NCBI GenBank assembly: GCA_964245755.1
Contig: CAXTNV010000132.1
Span: 1-9,188, forward strand
DNA from: Lichenicoccus sp964245755
GTDB lineage: Bacteria; Pseudomonadota; Alphaproteobacteria; Acetobacterales; Acetobacteraceae
Direction: 5' to 3'
DNA length: 9,188 nt
Shown here: piece by piece, positions 1 to 4,806 of the stretch
Layout of the letters: every line of letters begins with the position of its first letter
Position numbering within the stretch: the first letter of the stretch is position 1
Notes under the pieces: generated by a model
Databases searched by the model: none
What the model was told of the DNA's origin: nothing
The model's input: only the letters and a program-made list of their open reading frames with translations
Translations under genes and position numbers: made by a program

Positions 1-2
1 AG

Positions 3-302
3 ACCTACAAGTCGCTGCAGGACATCATCGCCATCCTGGGCATGGACGAGCTGTCCGAGGAGGACAAGCAGACCGTCGCCCGCGCGCGGCGCATCCAGCG
101 CTTCCTCAGCCAGCCGTTCCACGTTGCCGAGGTGTTCACCGGAGCCCCGGGCAAGCTGGTCTCCATCGAGGACACGGTGCGCTCGTTCAAGGCGATCGTC
201 GCCGGCGAGTACGACCACCTGCCGGAGAGCGCCTTCTACATGGTCGGCTCAATCGACGAGGCGGTGGCCAAGCACGAGGGCTCGCAGAAGAAGGAGGGCT
301 GA
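3..302 (+). CDS. atpD: ATP synthase F1 subunit beta, C-terminal part (5' truncated)
   Basis: This is the last 99 codons of the catalytic beta subunit of F1Fo ATP synthase; the gene starts before the window. Seen: the frame is open from base 3 and ends at TGA 300-302. It carries the C-terminal helical-domain signature YKSLQDIIAILG followed directly by DELSEED (codons at about 45-65), the acidic segment that contacts the rotating gamma subunit and the epsilon C-terminal helices. Downstream are the typical stretches RARRIQRFLSQPFHVAEVFTG and an ESAFYMVG end. Known for the family: beta carries the catalytic nucleotide sites, in the Walker region that lies upstream of this window. The end of the coding region contains AAGGAGG (291-297), which serves as the ribosome binding site of atpC, so the two genes are tightly coupled in the atp operon. 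Identity is certain; only the truncation limits what can be said. Confidence 0.98.
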   Translation, partial: TYKSLQDIIAILGMDELSEEDKQTVARARRIQRFLSQPFHVAEVFTGAPGKLVSIEDTVRSFKAIVAGEYDHLPESAFYMVGSIDEAVAKHEGSQKKEG

Positions 303-307
303 GGCCG

Positions 308-715
308 GTGCCGATCGATGTCGAGATCGTCAGTCCGGCGCAGCGGCTGCTGGAGCGTGCGGTCGACATGGTGGTGATGCCCGGCTCGGAGGGCGACATC
401 GCCGCCATGCCCGACCATGCGCCGATGATCCTGCTGCTGCGCGGCGGCGTGGTGTCGCTGCACGAGGGCGGCCGTGTCACCGACGAGTTCTTCGTCGCCG
501 GCGGCTTCGCCGAGATCACGCCGGAGCGCTGCACCATCCTGGCCGACGAGGCGACGCCGCTCGGCGAGCTGTCGCGCGCCGATGGCGAGGCGAAGCTGAA
601 GGATGCCGAGCAGGCCTACGAGGATGCCGACAAGTCCGACATCACCACGCTGGAACCCTACCTCGACCGGCTGCAGTCGGCGCGGGCGCAGGTCGAGGCG
701 TCGGGCAACCGATGA
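308..715 (+). CDS. atpC: ATP synthase F1 subunit epsilon
   Basis: This gene encodes the 135-residue epsilon subunit, part of the central rotor stalk and an inhibitor of ATP hydrolysis in many bacteria. Seen: a GTG start at 308 lies 10 nt after a strong AAGGAGG (291-297) and only 5 nt after the atpD stop. The N-terminal beta-sandwich domain spans roughly residues 1-86, with the family signature MPGSEGDIAAMPDHAPMI at 24-41. A C-terminal helical hairpin covers about 90-130 and includes LEPYLDRLQSARAQ. Length is normal for alphaproteobacteria. The gene ends at TGA 713-715, overlapping the ATG (712-714) of the next small gene as ATGA, so that gene is probably translated by coupling. Identity rests on family signatures and operon position. 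Confidence 0.97.
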   Translation: MPIDVEIVSPAQRLLERAVDMVVMPGSEGDIAAMPDHAPMILLLRGGVVSLHEGGRVTDEFFVAGGFAEITPERCTILADEATPLGELSRADGEAKLKDAEQAYEDADKSDITTLEPYLDRLQSARAQVEASGNR

Positions 716-948
716 GCGGCGAACCGCCCGATCGGCTTTCCGCCGACCCGAAGAGCCCTTTCCACGACGCAGCACTGCTGGAACGCGGCGTCGGCATCCG
801 CTTCAAGGGAGTCGAGAAGGACAACGTCGAGGAGTACTGCGTCAGCGAAGGCTGGGTGCGGGTCAGCGTGGGCAAGACCCTGACCCGCAGCGGGGCGCCG
901 ATGACGATGAAGCTGCAGGGCCCGGTCGAGCCGTACTTCAAGAGCTGA
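712..948 (+). CDS. DUF3297 family small protein, coupled to atpC
   Basis: This is a 78-residue cytosolic protein of unknown function that I recognise as the DUF3297 family. Seen: the core GIRFKGVEKDNVEEYCVSEG, then WVRV, KTLTRSG, and an ending with MKLQGPVEPYF, all characteristic of the family. It has no signal peptide or membrane segment. The ATG at 712 overlaps the atpC stop by 4 nt (ATGA). Only a weak purine stretch (GAGGCG, 695-700) lies upstream, so translation probably depends on ribosomes finishing atpC. The same frame stays open upstream through atpC, but the family start and the overlap make 712 the right start. Family membership is recalled from sequence pattern. A role linked to ATP synthase would be pure inference from position. 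Confidence 0.9.
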   Translation: MSGEPPDRLSADPKSPFHDAALLERGVGIRFKGVEKDNVEEYCVSEGWVRVSVGKTLTRSGAPMTMKLQGPVEPYFKS

Positions 949-965
949 CGCGGGCATCCCGGGCC

Positions 966-1007
966 GGGCGGCACCACCCGCTCGCCGCCCCGCGGCTGCA
1001 GGGCGGC
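966..1007. terminator. Possible bidirectional terminator hairpins between convergent genes
   Basis: The 61-nt gap between the DUF3297 gene and the convergent 89-residue gene holds three complementary 7-base arms: GGGCGGC (966-972), GCCGCCC (984-990) and GGGCGGC (1001-1007). The middle arm can pair with either flank, giving two mutually exclusive GC hairpins with loops of 11 and 10 nt. The location suits transcription termination from both sides. No T-tract follows on either strand, so this is not a classical intrinsic terminator and chance in GC-rich DNA is possible. Confidence 0.35.
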
Positions 1008-1009
1008 GC

Positions 1010-1279
1010 TCACGGATCCGCGGCCGGCACGGCGGTGGCGCGTGCCGCGTCATCGAGCGTCGGCCAGATCTGCCGCGCCTCCGCCTCGATCGAGCGCAGC
1101 GCCTCGATCAGGCATCGCTCGTCGAGCTCCGTCATCGTCGACCGGTAGGCCCTGAGATGCTGGATGAACAGGCCGGCCTGCTCGGTCGCGGACCAGCGCC
1201 AAAGCGGCGAGCGCTGGGTGAGGTCGATAAGAGACCGGAACGTTTCCGTGGGCTGCCTGGGTTCTGCGCCTGATGCCAT
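1010..1279 (-). CDS. Hypothetical 89-residue protein
   Basis: I do not recognise the family. Seen: an ATG at 1279 (reverse strand) and TGA at 1010-1012, with third codon positions almost all G or C throughout, as in the neighbouring real genes, and a balanced amino-acid composition unlike the Arg/Ala/Pro-rich shadow frames here. The N-terminus is polar. Residues of about 13-50 contain Trp/Phe-rich stretches (SPLWRWSATEQAGLFIQHLRAY), and about 52-78 look like an amphipathic helix rich in Glu and Leu (LDERCLIEALRSIEAEARQIW). It has no signal peptide, membrane segment or Cys motif, so it is probably a small soluble helical protein. A weak Shine-Dalgarno-like GGATGG precedes the ATG. It is transcribed alone, convergent with the atp operon. 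A second start at 1286 belongs to another frame with poorer composition. Confidence 0.65.
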   Translation of the reverse strand: MASGAEPRQPTETFRSLIDLTQRSPLWRWSATEQAGLFIQHLRAYRSTMTELDERCLIEALRSIEAEARQIWPTLDDAARATAVPAADP

Positions 1280-1498
1280 GGTCCATCCAAAACTGCGTGC
1301 CGCAGCGGGACCGCCCCGCGCCGGAGAAGCGCCGGCGCCGCCCTGCGGGCGTCGGCCCGATCAGCTGGCCAGGGTTCAGATGTCGGGGTCAAGCATAAGC
1401 CCTCGGCGAAGCCGGCCCCGCCGCGGACCCGGCCGGCGGTCGCGGACCTGCGTCGCCATCCGGCGCGCCCGGTGGCCCGGCCGCGTGCGCCGCGGCGC
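1280..1498. other. Intergenic region without a supported gene
   Basis: This 219-nt stretch separates the 89-residue gene (its 5' side) from the 3' end of the dehydrogenase gene. It contains small inverted repeats: CTGCG/CGCAG at 1293-1305, GCGCCGG (1318-1324) with CCGGCGC (1332-1338), and a perfect 12-base palindrome GCGCCGCGGCGC (1487-1498) abutting the dehydrogenase stop. The last could help end transcription of the sugar operon but has neither loop nor T-tract. No tRNA or confident promoter was seen, though the promoter of the 89-residue gene should lie here. Confidence 0.5.
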
Positions 1499-2965
1499 TC
1501 ACTCCATCAGCACCGCGCGCAGCGTCTCGTGGGTGCCCTCCGACACGATGGCCCGACGGATGCCGGCGATCTCGGTGATGAAGTCGGAATACGCATCCAG
1601 GCCCCAGCCGGTGAACACGCTCATGCCCAGCAGCGCGCGCGGGTCGTGCGACCGCGCCAGCGCCAGGTCGGCCTCGGACAGCAGCGGCTCGGCAACCGCG
1701 AACGCCGTTCCCTGGTCGTCGTGGCCGCGCAGGTACTCCAGGAACGCGGCCAGCAGGAAGGCGAGGCGCACCGAGGTGTGGGTGCCGGCGAGCACCGCGC
1801 GCACCGTCTCGCGCAGGAACACCGGCAGCTTCGCCGAGCTCTGCCCGGCGATCCGCGCCACCTGGTCCCGCGTCGCGGGGTTGCCGAAGCGGCGCAGGAT
1901 CAGGGCGGCGTAGTCCTCGGCCGCCATGCCCGGAGGTGCGCTTAGGTGCGGCCCGGCGTCGCGCGACAGGAACTCCTCGAGCAGCCCGGCGATCGCCGGA
2001 TCGGTCATCGCCTCGTGCACCAGCCGGTGGCCGATCAGCATCGAGGGGATCGCCATCATCGTGTGCCCGGCGTTGAGCATGCGCAGCTTGACCTGCTCGT
2101 ACGGCGCCACGTCGTAGGTGAACTGGGCGCCGGCGGCGGCGAGGTCGGGCCGTCCGGCGCAGAAATTATCCTCGAGCACCCACTGCGTGAAATCCTCGCG
2201 GAACACCGGGGCCCGGTCCGACGCGCCGCTCTGCGCGTTCAGCCGCGCCACATCGGCTGCGGTCACCGCCGGCGCGATGCCGTCGACCATGCTGTTCGGA
2301 AAGCTGACGTGCGACTCGATCCATTGCGCCAGCTCCGGATCGGCGGCCTGCGCGAAGCCGAGGAAGGCGCTCCTGGCGGTGTCGCCGTTGTGCATCAGGT
2401 TGTCGCAGCTGAGCACGGTGAACGGTCCGGTGCCGGCGGCGCGGCGGCGGCGCAGCGCCTCGGTCACCAGCCCGAAGACGGTGCGCGGCGGCTGCTGCCG
2501 CAGGTCGTGCGCGACCTCGGGAGTGTCCAGACGGAAGCGACCGGCCGGATCAAGGTTGTAGCCGCCCTCGGTGATTGTCATGCTGACGATGCGTATTGCC
2601 GGATCGGCAAGCCGGCGCAGCGCCGCCTCCGGATCGTCCGGCGCGTGCTGATACTCCACCAGCGCGCCGATCAGGCGCATCGAGGCGGGCGCCTTCGGCG
2701 GGCAGATGGTGAGCGTGTACAGCCCCTGCTGCGCCCGCAGCGCCGAAGCCTTGTCGCGCTCGGAGGGGGTGTCGAGCACCCCGATGCCGAGGATGCCCCA
2801 GCTCTGCTGCGCCGGGTCGGCCAGGCAGCGATCGAGGTAGAACGCCTGGTGCGCGCGGTGGAAGTTGCCGACCCCGAGATGGGCGATGCCGGCCCTGACG
2901 CGGCTGCGGTCGTAGCCGGGCTGCGCGACCCTGGGGCCGAGCGGCATCGGCGGCACGTCGTTCAT
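1499..2965 (-). CDS. Mannitol dehydrogenase-family (polyol/ketose) oxidoreductase
   Basis: This encodes a 488-residue NAD(P)-dependent long-chain polyol dehydrogenase of the mannitol 2-dehydrogenase / fructuronate reductase / arabinitol dehydrogenase family. Seen: a Rossmann dinucleotide-binding start, HLGVGNFHRAHQAFY (29-43); TITEGGYN (130-137); SCDNLMHNG (186-194); FPNSMVDGIAP (222-232); and the catalytic segment VKLRMLNAGHTMM (292-304). By alignment to Pseudomonas fluorescens mannitol 2-dehydrogenase (recalled residues N191, K295, N300, H303), the matching residues are N189, K293, N298 and H301, so the active site looks intact. Length is near that enzyme's 493. The ATG at 2965 is preceded by AGGAGA and overlaps the aldolase stop as ATGA. 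The frame stays open far upstream through the aldolase gene, but there it is a shadow. The exact substrate (mannitol, another polyol, or a hexuronate) cannot be told from sequence. Confidence 0.93.
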   Translation of the reverse strand: MNDVPPMPLGPRVAQPGYDRSRVRAGIAHLGVGNFHRAHQAFYLDRCLADPAQQSWGILGIGVLDTPSERDKASALRAQQGLYTLTICPPKAPASMRLIGALVEYQHAPDDPEAALRRLADPAIRIVSMTITEGGYNLDPAGRFRLDTPEVAHDLRQQPPRTVFGLVTEALRRRRAAGTGPFTVLSCDNLMHNGDTARSAFLGFAQAADPELAQWIESHVSFPNSMVDGIAPAVTAADVARLNAQSGASDRAPVFREDFTQWVLEDNFCAGRPDLAAAGAQFTYDVAPYEQVKLRMLNAGHTMMAIPSMLIGHRLVHEAMTDPAIAGLLEEFLSRDAGPHLSAPPGMAAEDYAALILRRFGNPATRDQVARIAGQSSAKLPVFLRETVRAVLAGTHTSVRLAFLLAAFLEYLRGHDDQGTAFAVAEPLLSEADLALARSHDPRALLGMSVFTGWGLDAYSDFITEIAGIRRAIVSEGTHETLRAVLME

Positions 2966-3657
2966 GAACGTTCTCCTGCGGCGGTGGCCTCGAACTGCGA
3001 CGAGGCGGCGATGGTTTCGGCGACGTCGAACATCGCCTCGGCGACGCGCGCGCCGAAGGTGAAGCCGTCGATCCCGGCAGCCGCCAGCAACGCCAGCTCG
3101 TCGGGCTGGCGCAGGCTCGCCACCAGCAGCCGCGTCGTCCGCCCGGAGCCCTGCAGGATCGCGTGCATGCTGCGCAACGTCGCCGCCGCATCGCCGCCGC
3201 CGTCGCCGATGCGGCCGTAGTAGGGTGCGACGTAGTCGCAGCCGGCGGCCGCCCCGACCAGCGCCTGATGCGGGACGTAGACCGCGGTCAGGGTGGTGCG
3301 CGCTCCGGCACGGTGCAGCGACCGCACGGCTCGCACCCCCTCCAGGGTGGCCGGGACCTTGACCACCACGCGCGGCGACAGCGCCGCCACGGCGAGGCCA
3401 TGACGGACCAGGGCCGCCGCCTCGGTGCCCCAGCTCTGCACCTGGATCTCCTCGATACCGTGCGCCAGCGCATCGCGCACCACACCCGCGATCACCGGCA
3501 GGGTGCAGCGCAAGCCGGCCGCGTCCAGGATCGTGGGGTTGGTGGTCACGCCGAAGAACAGGCCGGTGCTCAGCCAGCGCTCCCAGGCGGCGCGGTCCGC
3601 GCTGTCGAGGAACAGGCGGAGGCCGGGCCGGGCAAGCGGATCGGCGCGGGCGGTCAT
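2962..3657 (-). CDS. Transaldolase-family aldolase, fructose-6-phosphate aldolase-like
   Basis: This encodes a 231-residue class I aldolase of the small transaldolase/FSA group, a TIM barrel forming a Schiff base. Seen: FLDSAD near the N-terminus, GVTTNPTI (36-43), RVVVKVPAT (96-104) with the Schiff-base lysine K100, LTAVY (123-127), YVAPYYGRIGD (142-152) and VASLRQP (179-185). Aligned by eye to E. coli FSA, the residues D6, N28, Q59, K85, T109, Y131, R134 and S166 correspond to D18, N40, Q72, K100, T124, Y146, R149 and S181. The Tyr at 146, where classical transaldolases have Phe, favours aldol cleavage with dihydroxyacetone-type donors over transaldolase chemistry. The ATG at 3657 is chosen because AAGGA lies a few bases upstream and the domain starts right after; an open extension to 3768 lacks such support. 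It is the first gene of an operon with the dehydrogenase, overlapping it by 4 nt. Confidence 0.9.
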   Translation of the reverse strand: MTARADPLARPGLRLFLDSADRAAWERWLSTGLFFGVTTNPTILDAAGLRCTLPVIAGVVRDALAHGIEEIQVQSWGTEAAALVRHGLAVAALSPRVVVKVPATLEGVRAVRSLHRAGARTTLTAVYVPHQALVGAAAGCDYVAPYYGRIGDGGGDAAATLRSMHAILQGSGRTTRLLVASLRQPDELALLAAAGIDGFTFGARVAEAMFDVAETIAASSQFEATAAGERS

Positions 3658-3872
3658 GAGGGTCCTTCGGGACGATACGGTCGAGCAGTGTCCGACAGAA
3701 CCCGCCTCCGGGATAGTCTTCCGGCCGGCAGATTTCGCCCGCGGAGCACGACACGGGCAGGTCACCATCTTGTTGATAAGGCTTAGACCGATCGAGAAGC
3801 GCAGGTCAGGCGGGGTTGCGGTTCGCGACCCCGGCGGGAAGACGAACCGATCGTGCCCCAGCGTGTTATTAC
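3658..3872. promoter_or_regulatory. Divergent intergenic region upstream of aldolase operon and glycosylase
   Basis: This 215-nt gap must hold promoters for the leftward aldolase-dehydrogenase operon and the rightward endonuclease III-like gene. Seen: an AT-richer island around 3768-3786 (TTGTTGATAAGGCTTAGA), a hairpin CGGGGT (3811-3816) / ACCCCG (3828-3833) with an 11-nt loop, and TTATTAC just before the glycosylase start. No pair of -35/-10 boxes with good match and spacing could be identified on either strand, and no regulator gene sits beside it. The promoter role is inferred from gene orientation only. Confidence 0.4.
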
Positions 3873-4598
3873 ATGATGACGCCGAACCTCAAGGCACTGG
3901 AGATCCATCGCCGGCTGTGCGGCGTCTATGGCTGCCCGATCGCGTATTTCCACGCGCTCGACCCGCTCAGCGAGCTGGTCAGCTCGCTGCTCTCCCACCG
4001 CACCCGCAACGCCGACAGCGGCGCCGCATTCAAGGCGTTGCGGGCGCGCTTTCCCGACTGGCCGCAGGTGATCGCGGCACCCACCGCCGCCGTCGAGGCG
4101 ACGATCGCGCGCGCGACCTGGCCCGAGCAGAAGGCGCCGCGCATCCAGTCGATCCTGCGCGCTATCGAAACCGAGCGCCGCACGCTCTCGCTCGACTTCC
4201 TGGCCGACCTGGAGGTCGACGAGGCACGCGCCTGGCTGGAGCGGCTTCCCGGCGTCGGCCCCAAGACCAGTGCCGCGGTGCTCAGCTTCAGCACGCTGCG
4301 CCGGCCGGCGCTGCCGGTGGACAGCCACCATCATCGGGTGGCCGCCCGCACCGGGCTGATCCCGTCCGGCCTCGCGGTCGGGCCTTCGCACCGCGTGCTC
4401 GCGGCGCAGCTGCCGCCGGAGTGGGACGCACAGCGGATCTACGACAACCATGAGGTGCTGATGCTGCACGGCCAGCGCTGCTGCTTCTACCGCAACCCGG
4501 CCTGCGGGCGCTGCCCGCTGCTGGAGCTGTGTCCGACCGGGCAGGACCTGATGCGCCCCGGCGTGGATCGCGAGATCGAAGCGCCACTGCCCGCTTAG
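3873..4598 (+). CDS. Endonuclease III-like DNA glycosylase/AP lyase with 4Fe-4S cluster
   Basis: This encodes a 241-residue helix-hairpin-helix (HhH-GPD) base-excision-repair enzyme, expected to remove damaged bases and nick at abasic sites. Seen: the HhH motif LERLPGVGPKTSAAV (122-136) with K131 at the place of the E. coli Nth catalytic lysine (K120). The segment LPVDSHHHRVAAR (147-159) places D150 like the catalytic D138. A C-terminal iron-sulfur motif C-X6-C-X2-C-X5-C is formed by C204, C211, C214 and C220. The loop that is LLSAQATD in E. coli Nth reads LLSHRTRN here (39-46), so this is a divergent branch rather than a standard nth orthologue. Start: tandem ATGs at 3873 and 3876 both fit; neither has a clear Shine-Dalgarno. 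A TTG at 3816 would add an unlike, Arg-rich extension and is less likely. It appears monocistronic, divergent from the aldolase operon. Confidence 0.88.
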   Translation: MMTPNLKALEIHRRLCGVYGCPIAYFHALDPLSELVSSLLSHRTRNADSGAAFKALRARFPDWPQVIAAPTAAVEATIARATWPEQKAPRIQSILRAIETERRTLSLDFLADLEVDEARAWLERLPGVGPKTSAAVLSFSTLRRPALPVDSHHHRVAARTGLIPSGLAVGPSHRVLAAQLPPEWDAQRIYDNHEVLMLHGQRCCFYRNPACGRCPLLELCPTGQDLMRPGVDREIEAPLPA

Positions 4599-4743
4599 GC
4601 CTCGACCGCGGCTCCGGCCGACCCCGATCGGCTCGATCCGCGCCTCCCGTGCACGCCTCGCCGCGGCTTCATGCGGACCGGCGGCGGATCTTTGCAGCAC
4701 AGGCCGGCTGTCGAAACCGTTGAGATGGTGTAACGAGGCGGGC
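4599..4743 (+). promoter_or_regulatory. Upstream region of the sensor kinase
   Basis: This 145-nt stretch lies between the glycosylase stop and the putative leader ORF of the kinase. It should carry the kinase promoter unless the kinase is co-transcribed with the glycosylase on the same strand. A TTGCAG (4692-4697) resembles a -35 box, but no convincing -10 box lies 16-18 nt downstream. No GGAAC...CGTT general-stress-type promoter pair was found. No stable terminator with a T-tract follows the glycosylase gene, so read-through is possible. Confidence 0.3.
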
Positions 4744-4806
4744 ATGAGCGTCCGCAGCAGCATCATCGCCTTCATCACGCGGGTGCGCGGGAGCACCGAC
4801 CGATGA
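4744..4806 (+). CDS. Putative 20-codon leader ORF coupled to the sensor kinase
   Basis: This is a short open frame whose TGA (4804-4806) overlaps the kinase ATG (4803-4805) as ATGA, the arrangement used for translational coupling. Seen: an ATG at 4744 with GAGG at 4735-4738, five bases upstream. Of the 19 codons after the start, 18 end in G or C, against about 9 with G/C in position 1 and 12 in position 2, the three-base pattern of genuine coding sequence in a GC-rich genome. The predicted peptide begins MSVRSSIIAFITRV, with a short hydrophobic core flanked by Arg, and ends GSTDR. It has no recognisable family. The frame is also open upstream without an ATG, so the peptide could be longer from a TTG or GTG. 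It could instead be a chance ORF; existence of the peptide is unproven. Confidence 0.4.
   Translation: MSVRSSIIAFITRVRGSTDR

Noticed and set aside
124..711. Possible long N-terminal extension of the DUF3297 protein across atpC.
   Set aside because: The extension is an out-of-frame reading of atpD and atpC with Arg/Ala-rich composition; DUF3297 proteins are about 80 residues and the ATGA overlap supports the start at 712.
1360..1395. AGGGTTCAGAT, resembling a tRNA T-arm.
   Set aside because: No acceptor stem, anticodon arm or CCA context could be found around it.
1164..1945. Two overlapping + strand open frames of about 250 and 160 codons opposite the dehydrogenase 3' end and the intergenic gap.
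   Set aside because: Composition is dominated by Arg, Ser, Ala and Gln, and the dehydrogenase frame on the other strand is clearly the coding one.
2966..3754. Dehydrogenase reading frame open upstream through the aldolase gene, suggesting a 751-residue fusion protein.
   Set aside because: The upstream part is Arg/Pro/Gly-rich shadow translation of the aldolase gene; the aldolase frame there has clear family motifs, and ATG 2965 has its own AGGAGA.
3846..3870. CGAACC followed by CGTGTT upstream of the glycosylase, resembling a general-stress (EcfG-type) promoter.
   Set aside because: The -35 lacks the GG, the spacer is short at about 14 nt, and the -10 is off consensus, so the match is no better than chance.
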